From Amyelois transitella (lineage: Eukaryota > Arthropoda > Insecta > Lepidoptera > Pyralidae): 64,000 bases of DNA. Position numbers and translations under genes: made by a program. Shown here one piece after another: positions 21,701-35,063 of the stretch. The stretch's first letter is position 1. Every line of letters starts with the position of its first letter. The stretch lies in NCBI RefSeq assembly GCF_032362555.1, contig NC_083516.1:3435001-3499000 (forward strand). Reading direction: 5' to 3'. Under the pieces are notes generated by a model. That model was not told where the DNA came from. It searched no databases and worked only from the letters and a program-made list of their open reading frames with translations.

Positions 21701-24700
21701 AATAACACCTTTCCATAAGTATTATTTCAATGCCAAAAATACACGGTCGTGAAAGTTTCCATGTCCACTCTTCTTATATTCATATTTGTTTTTCAAACTG
21801 ATTGAATTTATCTTCTCCATATGACCATCTAAACAGTTTCATGTTTTGCTAACTCTCCCATAAACTTTTGTAGAATTGATGTTCAGTTGACATTTTATTA
21901 AGGCGCAGACATGATAAAAGTAATGTATGCCTTATGCACGCATGACACGTATCCTTTGAATGCTAAGTTGGTTCCTTTAAGGCTTTTGACGTAGGTGATA
22001 TTACATATTGAATACATTGCAAACAATTATTATTGACGCAAGTAATATGGCTACGTGATGACTACTAGTTCCTCTCACAATGTAAGTAAGTAAGAAATTC
22101 CATTACTTGGTGCTTACCTATATCCTGAAGTATTCGGATTCCTCGTCTGTATTTCCAAGGCTAACGCAGATTTATTTAACTCTATCTTTTCCCGCGACTT
22201 CATAAGCTTATTTATTAATGATACAGATACAGATGTACTATAAATTTATCTAAATGACTCTTAGATTTAAAATTACAACAAAATTCTTATACTTGGTACT
22301 CATTGGCTAAGACAACGGCTGCTGGGAATCTGACATGCCATCCATAGAGGGCAAATCCACAACTATACTCATTTACCTTCTTTATAATATCCTCAATAAA
22401 CACGTCATAGATTTCATCGACCGCCTCCACCAATGCTTTCGAGTGTAGTTGCTGATCGCAATACTTGGCTTCTAGAACCGCCAAAAAAGCTGCCCACTTG
22501 AACTGACCGATGGAACTGCCCAGGGCTTCCCAGTCACCGGTGTCCCATCGTAGTCCAAGGCATAGTACTAATTGCTCAGCTACTATACCCGCTTCTGAAG
22601 GTTGGAGGACAACCTGAAAGAAAATCATATATTTCGTTAGTTGCTCGACTCACGGCTCCGACAAGTTCATCATCCTGGAGAATTTTTATAAATGGTCATG
22701 ACCATCAAGGAAACTCTTTTTTCATCATACCTGCGTGAGTTTCATTAATAGATGTAGGTAACCTACTTTATTTATGTTTTATTTATAAGTATATTACAAT
22801 TTTAACAGGCAAAGTCAGCTGGCATGCATAATAAAGGTTGTCATGACATTGTTTAGGTAGAAGCCGACATCAGATTTAATTTTATTGTAAAATATTTTTA
22901 TTATTTGTTTCATCAATATAACTACTGCATTATTTTTCTCCTCTTCAGTTCTCCTTATTTCTCCTTGTAGATATTCCTAAACATTCACTATACTTCCTTC
23001 AATGGAAGTCAACGACCTCCCGAGACCTCATCCTGTCAGTGACATCTGGGCAGCATGTGGTGTTAATTAAAGCTAAGGTTATGATTATGCGAGAATCTCT
23101 TAAGCCAATGAATACCAACCTACTTTTTGATAAAAATGTTGTGGCAAGAGGCTTAAATATTTTTTTACTAAATTATTGTGAAGCCAAAGGTAGCCTTCAA
23201 GTCTTTTCGAGATTGATGGCTTTGTCTTTTCGTTATGAATAAATATTTGATTATTGAATGTGGAAGGACTACTTTCTTTTATGAAGACTATTTATATGTA
23301 CCTATTGATTTATTTTTTATCGCATGTGCCAATTTTCGTGGGGGGCCACTTTGAAGTACCAAGTGCGAGTAATCTATCCAAAATTTATAAATTATGAATT
23401 AGAACAAATATTTATATAAAATGTGACCATTAAGATTTGGCGCCTTATTGTAGGAATTTTACTCTATATTCCTTGAACATAGTAAATAGTGAGTGACCAA
23501 TTCGCCTTGATATTCAAGTTCAGAGACACTAAACATAAATCGAAAAAGTAACACCTTAACAATGTATCACAAGGTCTAATTTCCTACTCAGACAAATTGC
23601 CTTTTTTGTGAATACGTGATTACGGAATTCCATACTTTATATAGCTGACTTTTTTAGTCAACAAAGAATTGAAAATGGATGTCCTTGATCCAATGCGAAT
23701 GAAGTAAACGTCACATGCTTTACTAATCTTCGTTTTTAAATAATTTTATTTAAATTTGATTATCATTAGCACCAATTAAAAACTTCTGCATTGATCTGGT
23801 AGGGGAGGAAAAACAAAGTCTTGGTGAAAGAGTGACTTACACCAGGACGAAAAAGAAATCGAATAGGATGAATGCGGCTAGGTATAAAATACTAACCACG
23901 GTTATAAAACACTAACCACGTAATGGGCAGGCTCGTCTGCATCCTGCACCAGGTCAGCAAGGAGGCAGTATATCCTGAACAGCTTGAACACGGATTCATC
24001 ATCAAAGATGGGTTTGTCACGAGAGATTAGGCTTTTTCGACAGACTAGCCAGCACACCTGGAAAAACAAAATATTAATAAAATGGGATTGTTGTGCCTAT
24101 TGCAGGAAACAAATTGCGGATAACTTGAAAAACGGGAACTCTTCGAGGATGTGCGAAATGAATGTTAAGTGTAGAAAAAGCAAAAGAAATATGTAAGAGC
24201 AGAAATATGGAAATCCACAGTCTATCGCTGTGGAAAATAGGCGTGATGGTGTGTATAGTATGTGTGGATATTTTTTTACCGAAGCAGAATCCGTACTAAA
24301 ATTACTTGCACGGTATCTGTGCCTAGTCAAGGAAAAAACATTATGAAAGGAGCCTCTGCAAGATTCATGTCTAGGATATTGTTATGATAAAGTAAGAGGC
24401 TGAGGAAATAATAAAAATTCAGAACTACTTTTCAAAGCTCTGTCTGCCCCGTAGGGAATAAAGATGAATACGTGTATAAGTATGTATACATTCATTCATT
24501 CATCAGAATTATTGCGTTAGTCATTGAACTGGCGCAACACACAACAATGCGTCGGTTGTTATCGCGCCCCACATTGCATTTGAATTCGTTAATTCTTATC
24601 ACAATTACTGAGAACGAAAGAGTTTAATTAGCTGAAAAGTTCACCTAATACGTACAGTACATACGGTACTATGAAGTTCACACACTCTCCTATTATTTAC

Positions 24701-27700
24701 GTATAGAATGTAAACTTATAATAATAAAAAAGAGCATGTTACTCCTTAAATTTAGTTTTCCTAATTTTACATAAGTTTATTAATGTTTAAAGAAATTAAT
24801 ATCTACCAACGTATCTGAGATGCTTTGAATGGGACAGCTTTTATACAAAGGAAGGTAATCGATACGCTTATAGAATGAATTAGACCTGTTTCCGTCTATA
24901 TTCGAGGTCAACACAATACAGACATCGATTTCTAGCCAAATCGTAGCTCGGATGCATTGATCTAGATAAAGATTATCGACGTCAGACTATTTTATTAAAC
25001 ACTTTATTATAAACGCTTTATTTGAATCTCAATTCTATCATTAAGCCAAATAGGTAAACGCGGCCATTCAGTCTTTTCAAGACTGTTGGCTCTGTCTACC
25101 CCGCAAGGGATATAGACGTGACCGTATGTATGTATATATGCTTTATTATAACCAAGTGTATCTTTTATAATATTTTATTTAATATGCAATGTTTAGTGTA
25201 AGTATGTTGTGTTTTTTACTTTCTCCCACATGAGAATAAGAAGTTTCATCACTTAATAAAAAGTAATCTAGCTGTTAAGATAAAGGGCAAAATAACTATA
25301 ATGCAAAAAACAGGCGAACTTGGTTTTACAATTAAATTTTGGACGGACAATGAAAACAATGGACCATGTTACCATTGTACTTCTGGGAGAAACTATAGCG
25401 ACCCTTACAGTCCCTACGCAGGTTTATCTTATTCCTAATACAAGCACCACTCCATAGTTCTTTACTGTAACCTCAAGCATGTTCCTCTTTCCCCTGGTGC
25501 AATTCCCGGTTACTCGTCAGCTAACTAGAGGAGACCCCGGGGCGCGTTTTTTGACCATGATTCGGGATTGGGTAAGTCAGGTTTTTACTCGAAGTGTCTA
25601 ACCTCCGCAACCTTTACAGTGGACCCTTACCTAAATTGAATCACGGTAAACGCACTAGATGCATGCATATCCGTATTGCCTAAGTCGCCTTCTACCACAT
25701 ACTTGGTTAACAGATGGAATGATCGTATTCTAAAGTGCCGAGAACCAAACGACATGACGTACAAAAAACAAAGATATTTTATTATTTTTGAACTTACTTC
25801 GCTGATTTTCTTCTCATACTCCCTGATGACGGGCAGCGTGACAGTTTTTGGCAAGGAGCTGAACACCTCATGCTGCAGATAGTAGCGGAACTCGTCGAAA
25901 CTCAGCTCTTGAGAAGACTTGAAGTGGTCCAGCCCTTTCTCCACTCCATACAAGTCGAGAAGAGTGCCAATGTTCGCAGTCAGTACCTGTAGAAAGATGA
26001 TTTTATTTGTCTTAAATCTACACGCTTCAAGGATTTGATTGTTGGATTTGAATTTTATTGATAAGCAGTTTTTTTTTTTGCATTGGCATCAATAAGTCAG
26101 GCAGTTGACACACAATACTGGGATGGCAAAACTAGTTGTGCATATCAGTTGGTCCACGAGCGAATCGTAGCCTTTCAGTGCTTTATGACTGTTGGCTCTG
26201 TCTATCCCATAAAGGATACCTTTAGACGTAATTACGTTATGTAGGTATTTCAAATATTAAAATTACTCATGATATAAACAATAGGACCATACAAACCATA
26301 TAAAGCGTTAAGAGATAACAATGTAATATACAAATTCACTTAAGTATTATCAAAGTTAGGATAGTTTACATAGTACATTACAGACATAGTGTAAATGCAA
26401 TAGTAAATTTGATTACTCAGTGTTTGTGTCGTAACATGTAACTTAGTATGAGTCACAGCTATAATTGTATACCTATCAATGCTTACTACACAACAGTAAG
26501 TATGATGTCTATACTATGTCGTAGTGGAACGACCTTACACCCACGGCTGTCTGATGGCCGAACCAGCCGATACATTTTATGTTGTACTTTTATTAGTGTA
26601 AATTTAAGTATGACATAATAGAACAAAACACGACAAATGGATAGCTGGCTCTGTTTTAACCTAAAGAAAGTTATAGTTATCATCGATCAAACTATGTATG
26701 TCATTGAGCATTCTTGAAATTTCCAACCGATTTGTTTGTTTGCTGCGCAATTACTTTTGTTGTACAATTAATTAATATGACTTTTTCTTCTCTTTGAGGA
26801 AACTCTTTAAAATTTATTTTCGTATTGATCGTTATTTCAATAACTTTCGTATTAAAAAAGTCACCTTTTAAGTGGAATTACTATTGTAGAGTGTCAAATT
26901 AGTATTAAAAAGTATTTGAAGATGGTTGAAAATTTTTTAAATCAACATAGGTATTACGTTTCACAATTTCAGTAGATAATTTTTGTTTGTATACTTAGTT
27001 TAAAATCCTAAACCCCAGTTTATTGCTACCATATTCGTCTTTCTCAGTAAAAAAAGGTGAAAGCATGAGTAAGCCGCAACTGACCTTTCACGTAGTGCCG
27101 GTAATGCAACAGCAATTTCCATTTTAATTGAAATTTAATTTCAGTGCATGTCTGTGAAATACTTTAAATTGAGATAATTGAAACCCAGTTTCGCTCCAAT
27201 GGTAATGTCATTGTGTATTATGTAAAAATAAATGAAAATAATGATTCGTTCTTGCCTTTATTACTATCAATCATATCACCAGTGGACTACCAGGATCTTA
27301 CCAATGTTAAAAAACAATTACCAAGCATTCAAATAATTATATTTATCGCAAGTCATCAAATTTTGACTTGATAAATGTGAGATAACCATGTATTATGTAT
27401 AAAGAGATAGTATATTAAAAATAGCATAAACATGTGAAAAATAGCACTGATGGTGCTAGCCCTTGATGCAATTGTTTTATGAGCTAGCCCCAAAGTAAGT
27501 GCGAGATTTGGGTTATAGAAAAAAGAAAGTATCAAAATCGGATTACAATTGGCAGATTTAACTATGTAGTAAGAATTTACATTACAAAAGAGCGAAAGAT
27601 AAAAGTGAATTGATAATGTCCTCCATTTCTGAAGTCTGTTAAAATAGCTACCTTTAACTTAGATTTTCCTAAATAAATTTTTTTGAATTTATATTTTCAG

Positions 27701-30381
27701 AAATATAAATAAAAATGTTATATTTTATACATACTAGCCAAAGCTCTAGCCCTCTACTGCGTGTAGGTCACTTCGCGTAACCTGTGGTAACTACAATTAT
27801 CCAGAACTATAAATGATTTATAAGTGGTCAGTAATTTTAAAAAATATTTGATGTACAGACACAGAGATGATTTTTAGTGTCTTATTATATGTGGTGATCG
27901 ATAAGAATATTGCTCGTAGTTTGAGAAATCCTGCAAAAGGATTTGCCACGCTCGATTGCAGTGATGCAATCGGGGACGAGTTGGCGACCGGCGCCAGACC
28001 ACATCCCATTTAAATGCACGTATTACAAAGTAGTTTATACCATATAAACAATGTAAGGAGTACGTGACTATGTAAAGTAAATAAAAATTCAAACGAACTT
28101 TGTTTTATTCTAGGTAAGTACACCTTGAAGAAATCTCTCGAGAACAGTTGCTTTGTAATTCTATTCTAATTTCAAATAAGCGATAAGTCTTTTTATTATT
28201 GGTACTTCATACGGCTATATTGCTTATAACTCCTAAGTGATTTTTACATAATCGGTGTCCATTAAGGTACAGTTAAATCTTACTAAACCTATTAATTATT
28301 ATAAATGAGAAAGTTAAAAAGGATGTATGTTTGTTATTATTATTTTTATACGTGAAAGTTGCAAGATTTACTGGACGGATTTTTATAAAGATATACGGAT
28401 AGAATTTTGAAAATATTTAGGTACAAAATATTTTTTTCTACGAAGTTCCCATCAAGAGCGAAGACTCGGGGTGCAGCTTGTCATTCATATTTAAAATTGA
28501 AACAGGAAAAACAAGCAAATAATTGCATGCATGGCAAGTCGCTATTTTTGTTTCCGATCGGTATTTATATTTCCATCTTGTTCCATCAATACCAATAATG
28601 AAATCATCGAAGTAACATCCATTTATTAAATTTGCAAATTTACTTAAATTAGCCTCTCCAGTCCTCTCCTCTGGCATTTCGTAACCGCATCCGGGGTAAC
28701 AAGGGAAAGTAGGGGCCAGTTATTTTTATTGTGTCTGTCCATTACAAGCTTTTACGACCAAGCTTATTAAGCAGTCGGAATGCGAAAGCTCATATGCCGA
28801 GATAATAATTTTCAAGGTCATATATTATACTTTTAGTATAGTTTAACTTATTTAGAATTTCTGGTCTACATACATATATCGTCATTATCTCTTACATCGT
28901 AGACAGAGCCAACTGAGTTCTGAGTTCAGCGCAGTGCAATAACCTTACTTCTTGAGTCCCAGTTTCCATGCCCGGCCAGATCAAGATGAAAATTGAAATG
29001 GAGTAATAGTATCGCTTAATAAGTATCCTATAACACAAGTGCCTCAGAAAGTTCTTTCAATTTCAGAAGTTTTTTATTCTAAAAGCTACACGTTAAGTTT
29101 GATAACTTTATCATCTGTCTACCCCATTATGGACAATGACTTGACTGGACTTGACTTGTACCTATATGAGAGTATTTAGAAACTTGATATATCCTAATTA
29201 CGAACATCGTTAACCCTGAACAAATAACACTCTTTTCTGGGAAGTCGTTTCAAAAATAATATACACCCATGACATCATGTTTTAATATGAATAAGTTAGC
29301 ATAGCCTAGACAAACAAATTACCTAAGTACAATGAAGTTCATGCCTCTTTTTTGAAGGGGTGGGCAGGGGCCACATCAATTCAATTTCCATTGCCAGGTT
29401 ACTCTGCCCTTAATCTTACATACATACATACATATAATCACGTCTATATCCCTTGCGGGGTAGACAGAGCCAACAGTCTTGAAAAGACTGATAGGCCACG
29501 TTCAGCGGTTTGGATTTATGATGGAATTGAGATTCAAATAGTGACAGGTTGCTAGCCCATCGCCTAAAAGAAGAATCCCATGTTTATAAGCCTATCCCTT
29601 AGTTGCCTTTTACGACATCCATGGGAACGAGATGGAGTGGTCCTATTCTTTTTTTTTATTGGTGCCGGGAACCACACGGCACTTAATCTTCTTTAGCTTA
29701 ATATAAAATTATCTTATCTTATATTAAGCTAAAGAAGATTAAGGTTAAGTAAGTTATATATCTTATATAACTTAAACTTATAAAAGGTAAGAGGTTAATT
29801 ATGAGGAGAAAAATAATAATATTTTTGTTTGTAACAAATAAACTCAAAAACTTCTGAAAATTTTGCCGGGACAACCGAGAGGACTAACAAATGCTTGGAC
29901 AAAAAATCGAGTAACAATAAAAATATCTACTAAATTGTAAGTATGCAAACATATGTTTGTATATACCTACCTACATACTAATGAATACATAATTAACTAA
30001 TCGTTCGCTACGAATTAAGACCATGCGAACATTTAATTTTTTTCCCCCGAATTATGAATATCTTAAAAACTACTACTAGGTACCCCATGAACTTAAAAAT
30101 TCTATTGATAGATCCTAGACAGATTTTACAATCACACCAACGATTCGAACGTTATAAAAAATAAATACCTATCGTATGTCTGCCAAAACGACTGAACCGA
30201 TTTTAATTAATTTTATTTTTCACCTTATGAGAGTCATACAGAAGCCAGACTGCAGAAGTAATAACATAAACGTATATTTTAATCATACCTTTAACTTCGA
30301 TTTGTGCACCAAATCCTTATTTTGCAAAGAATCGAACGCATGCCAAATGCAATTGATAACATTTTTTAACAAAACTGACAT
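18720..30381 (-). CDS. SWAP-70/DEF6-like protein, 10 exons
   Basis: Exons: 30381-30289, 25986-25798, 24057-23917, 22613-22377, 21329-21100, 20618-20429, 20143-20007, 19776-19640, 19556-19432, 18863-18720; about 540 residues (human SWAP70 has 585). Exon 1 (CIWHAFDSLQNKDLVHKSKLK) matches '[23 protein letters not shown]', which fixes the start 4.3 kb upstream of exon 2. Residues about 220-310 are a PH domain (GYLYKRGYLL, REYWCVLQPCALTYYKSS, YEFGTQDHKSRLQWISAVRQA). A long coiled coil follows (EEIQAKRDEEIVRALQAR matches the human 'DERQARQDEETVRKLQAR'). The family binds phosphoinositides and acts on Rac/Cdc42 and F-actin. The final exon is less certain: a donor at its end and an acceptor near 18688 would allow a different short tail. 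It converges on DRC10 with only 308 bp between stops. Confidence 0.9.
19085..19350 (+). repeat. SINE family B copy (SWAP70 last intron)
   Basis: Family B landmarks in sense: 'GGCCATATACCAATAGAC', 'GATGCTCTCAGTGAGGAAAA', 'GAACCCCGGGCTACCGGGAAGG'. The open frame 19228-19449 crosses it and is not a gene. Confidence 0.65.
23881..23920. repeat. 20-bp tandem duplication across a splice donor
   Basis: Two adjacent 20-bp units differing at two positions (each ending ATACTAACCACG or ACACTAACCACG). On the minus strand each contains CGTG|GTTAGT, the donor of SWAP70-like exon 3. Use of the second, intronic copy would add 20 nt and shift the frame. Confidence 0.7.
25021..25140 (+). repeat. SINE family A, 3' half (SWAP70 intron 2)
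   Basis: 'TTTGAATCTCAATTCTATCA' to 'GGGATATAGACGTGACCGTATGTATG'-type end. A family B piece in reverse orientation lies nearby at about 25485-25650, just downstream (in gene sense) of exon 2. Confidence 0.75.
29417..29680 (-). repeat. SINE family A, full-length copy
   Basis: Reverse orientation: (TACA)n, then 'CACGTCTATATCCCTTGCGG', ending in GGTGCCGGGAACCACACGGC. Complete from head to tail. Confidence 0.85.
29682..29774. repeat. Two adjacent perfect hairpins
   Basis: Arms 29682-29706 and 29719-29743 are perfectly complementary over 25 bp with a 12-nt loop (arm begins CTTAATCTTCTTTAGC). A second hairpin follows at 29750-29760/29764-29774 (11 bp, loop TCT). They abut the head of a reverse family A SINE. 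Confidence 0.8.
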
Positions 30382-33300
30382 TTTACACTTTCCAATTACA
30401 CTGAACTTTATAAATTAAAATAAATCTTTCTACGTTTTTAATTTGTTTAACACTTATTCATTCTGATACGAGTGTACACGTGCGTTCCTTACTTGATTGT
30501 ACAACATACTGACTGACACTAGTTTATGTGTAAAGCAACGATAACAGACGATCCGATACAATTTGTGTGAAGTTTAAGGCGATTTAAAGTAAAATAAAGC
30601 TTGTAAGAGTATAAAGTTAAGCTTCTTTTCCTGCAATCATCATAAAGTCAATAAAGGGATAAGCTTGTAAACTTTAGATTCAGCTTTTAGCTATAGCATA
30701 AGCTGGCAAAAACCGCACTTGCGTCATTTTAAGCCAACCAGCAGTGGCCTTGAATCCTGTAACTATCTGATCTGTTTATCCTGAAAGGGACAAAGACATG
30801 AAGTACATACAGTTTAACAGCTGATATATTTAAGTATTTTTTTGCTGTTAATAATAACAGGAACACTAATAATAATGTGACTGACGTAGAGATCTATAAA
30901 CCCCTGAATAGCATCTATCGATGCATGCCCAAAACCTCAGATTGCGATAAAATTTAGCATTGTAAAAATACATAAAATTTATTTTGGTGAAATTACTTTG
31001 GTGAAATAAGGTAGATGCGAGAAAAGCTTTTAATTCTTGATCGCGTCTTTCACAACTTAGTATTAGTGCCCATTTTGGTAGCTTTGGTGGAGCTGACTAG
31101 CTACTAGTCAATATTGTTTGTAAATAAGGAAAATAGTTCCAGTAAATAATGGCAGATAAGGTTTTCGAGCGAGTAGAGAAAGTTATTACACATTAATTGT
31201 CATAGACAAAAAGTCAAGAGGAAAATTGGAAAAATTTATTGCCTAAGGAAGCAGGTAAATATTTGAATTTCATTTAAATTAATTCTCAATAGACTCAAAA
31301 GTTATTATATCGCTATTATATAGATGTTGTATTGATATTATTAGGTACTTCATGACTTGAACGGCGGTCGGTCATCTTCTACAGCCCACAGCACTGCATT
31401 ACTCATCCGAACATTACTCTGCCCTCGAATATTTTCTCCTTATATGAAACCTGACTCACGAAGGCGATATTTAATATATATTTGAATACTTTCCAAATGT
31501 AGAATACAAATTTATATAAGGACATTTGACACAGTTTGAGTAGGCCCCGAAGTAAGTTTTCATTATGGGTTACTTAATACAAAACTTTATGATATGACAT
31601 CACATTACATACTTAAATGCATATGTTACTGGCTTCCTGTATGATTTGATTAATTAATAAATACTAGTGTCTAAGACAACAGTGTCTAAGCAATGTAACG
31701 TCTTTGCCTGGGTATTGCGTAGAATATCTGATTTTTAATCGGAATATATTATTTCGATTGGTATGCCGGTAATATAAATACACATATATATAACTTAAAT
31801 TTGACTTAAATTGTTCACGTCAGTCAAAAACAGTGGAGATATACGCCAAGAAACTAACAACTTATCCACTTAAATCTACTTATTAAAAAGCCTGGTAGGT
31901 AGATCAAATCAAGCATAATAAGTAAGTAGTGAATAGATTTAATATTAAAAACGAAAGAAAAGTTTCCTTGCCTTGTGCTAAACGAAGGTTGTAAGACGAG
32001 GAATGATCTTGTCATATCCATAATTGGGCTAAGCCTAGTCGGACATGCAAATAGGCAAATTGCTAGTTCTGGCGGAAGCGAGCCAAGGTCCCCCCGTATC
32101 GGGCGATGCGGCCACTTACAAAGGCTTTATCAAAGGTCTTAGTAAAGTGCACCATTTTCACATAGAAGGATTATACCTAAATAAATAATCAAATACACAA
32201 ATTGAGCTAGCCCTTGCTAGACCCAAAAAATACCCCATCGCTACGACTCTATTGAACTACAGAAAAAAATATGGTTTTGTATTGTTATTGATTTCTAATT
32301 GAACATATGCACTGATCATAATGGATCTTATACACATGACTACTCAGTGGATAAATTAAGCAATAATGGTTTTATTATTATCTTCTCTCGCTTTCACTAC
32401 TATCCCTTCAGTTCCGAGATGATTCCGATGGAGAGGTTCTAATTTTCTTACAAAAGTCCGTATAAAAATCCCCTTTATCTGTGGTCACCACTATTTGACC
32501 CATAGGATAGGTAATACATAGCATTAAAAGCTAATATGGATGCCACGGGACCGGACCATGCTTATAACTCCACCTATTATGAAAATAACAAAGCTAGGGA
32601 AAATTAAGTTGCAATTAATGTTTCCTTCAAAAGCATTACGCGCTCTACGTATAAACTGCCAACGTAAGTTGAATGAGTAGTTCCGTTATTTCTTGTTAGA
32701 TGGCGCGCATCTTGATTGTTGTTTCCGGGGAGAATCCCTATTCATCAGAATAGATGTCATGATGAAGAAATTTATCTTTTGGAAAAAAAATTACATAAGT
32801 ATTTATTGATAAAAACAATCTCGCCCGCAGTGAAATCTTTTCTTTCAAGTTCTTTTAGTTCAAGCAGATATTTGAAACTGAATACTTATCTTAATACAAA
32901 ATTACATCATAATCTGTTTAGAAGTTTATGCGTGAAAGCGTAACAGACTTTCGCAATTTACAATATATCTATAGAATTATGGATATACATATCATTTTAT
33001 TCTTTAAGAAAATAAGATTCAAAAAACTAAATCAGACTAGCGACTCGGAACGGACTTGATTTCAAAAATTATTTCACCATTAGAAAGCTACATTATACGA
33101 AAGTTCTATAAGGAATATTAATCAATGGAGGCACAGATTCAAATCCTACCTCGGTTATGTACCAATAACTCTTTTCTGAGTTATATACCTACATTAGTTT
33201 TAATGTTAACATATTCTTTTACGATGATATTTGAATGGAGATATTTTAATTGTTCATTAGTAACTACTTCAATTGTTCCTCTTTCGTTTATTAGAATACC

Positions 33301-35063
33301 ACATAAACACTTTTTAACGTCTCCGGAAATATACGCATTATTGTTATGAAATTTATCCGTGGGTTCGTCCACACAATTTTCCTTGAGAACAATAAATAAA
33401 TACTTTGTTAGTACTTCGAAGTATGCGCAATGTATTGTCTTTTTGCAATATTAATTGAATCCTAAAAAGTTACGCGTTTAAAAATACCCAATCAATTTTT
33501 ACATATGTACATGCAAAGATAACAAACAAACTAAGGAACTGACATTAAAAGGGAAGATAAAAAACTTTCGTCCCGAAAAAAGGAATGTATTTTCCCCCTT
33601 GATTGTCAATGAACTGAACTCAAATATAAGAGCCATTGTGCGTTACGATTCGCGGGCAAAAGTTATCTAAAGCACGCCTTGAGCCTTTAGGAGTACTGAA
33701 AAGAACATAAGTACCATATTAGGTGCCTTTCATCTAGGAAAATGACTATTTAGTTAGGATTTCCGTTGTAGCTACGATGCTACGAGCATTGCTACAACCC
33801 GGTTGGAAATAACGTAGACACAGATATCCAATCATAAGATTCTGTAGACGAATCGGTAAGGTGCGCATAAACATTGTAAGGAAACCTGCACATTGAGGCA
33901 ACTGGAGGTGTAAATTATTTAATTTATCAATCAATACATATAATAAAACAGTAAAAAAAAATTGTTTTTATATTGAGTATATTTTCAAAAAAAGTATTTA
34001 TTACGATGAAGAAATAGTAACCGAACATGAAAATGAAAAAAATGTCTGTGTGTTTGTTTATTTCTTTGTACGCTCTAATCTCAGGAACTACTAAACGAAT
34101 ATAAATGAAATTTTTTTTTGTTGATAGCTCTTATGCCTGGCTAACATAAAGGGTATATTTTATTTTGAAATCTGGAACAGCTGATGTCAAACCATAACAG
34201 TTCAGCTAAACTATAGAAAATATCGAAAAGACGTCTAAACAAAAGGAAGATGTGGATCATGTAATGTGGAAGCCAAAGGGACCAGCTACTAGACTTCTGA
34301 GCAAAAGTTACCTGATGATATATCGGTCCATTCGTTTTTTATTTTTTTTCGTTACAATTATAAATACAAATCTTTATATAATATTAGTACGGATTATTAA
34401 ATATTTGCTATCAACTGTACATATGTGCCCTGCGGCTCCGCTGTCGTGAGAATTTCGGGAGATAAAGTATTTATTGTTAATCCAAATATTATCCTTTGTA
34501 ATGCCAAATTTCGTTCAAATTTATTTTGGTGAATTTGAGTAAATTGAATAACCTTTACCTTCGTTATTCCAATAACACCCAAACGGAGTAAAAATAAAAT
34601 AAAAAATATTCCATTAAAAATCTTTTATTTTTAATCTAACACTAACTTATACTAACTTTGAACTCTCTATAAATTTTAACTAATTATGTAATTCCGATGT
34701 CTATGCTATAATACCGCAAAGTTTCCTGAAAAAACGTTTAGGAGTTTGTGCGTGAAACAGTATTACACACATTCAGTCCGCGGACACCAATCGCGCCGGC
34801 TGCACGCTACCTCCTGCCCAAACAGACGACTTCGTCTACACTCGCGTCTTATCTTTTATCACTGTCATCACTGTACTGTATGTACATCGCAATAACTGAC
34901 GAATAATCCGATAAAGGACGCTCATGATAAACGTTCCCGCTATGATTTCATTATAATTTATCATCGAAAGGTGATGCGGTGCTTTCCTTAAAAATAAAAT
35001 GGTCGAATTTTCCGCGTTCTGTCTGAAGTGATTTTGGAAAAATCTGTGTTTGAAAATTTAAAT
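30382..35063. other. Divergent spacer between the SWAP70-like and Methuselah-like genes
   Basis: 4.7 kb with no gene recognised. It holds a decayed family A copy (30640-30815), family B pieces at 33130-33190 and about 33735-33910, and a repeat at 34050-34445 ('GTCTGTGTGTTTGTTTATTT', 'AGGAACTACTAAACGAATAT'). The more GC-rich 34770-34850 may be promoter DNA. The two genes' promoters should lie at its ends. Confidence 0.5.

Larger units (their letters stand above)
25987..30288. other. SWAP70-like intron 1 (4.3 kb)
   Basis: AT-rich intron with no recognisable gene. It holds family A fragments at 26185-26250 (+) and 28868-28915 (-), one full reverse copy at 29417-29680, a Helitron-like or other repeat fragment near 28300-28440, and a strong hairpin at 29682-29743. 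The small open frames across it are short and have no family resemblance. Confidence 0.5.

Noticed and set aside
30176-30418. 80-residue plus-strand frame.
   Set aside because: It begins in repeat-like sequence and overlaps antisense the real SWAP-70-like first exon; no family resemblance.
35028-35063. Upstream start for the Methuselah-like receptor.
   Set aside because: That start is GTG and would precede the signal peptide; the ATG at 35064 gives a normal one.
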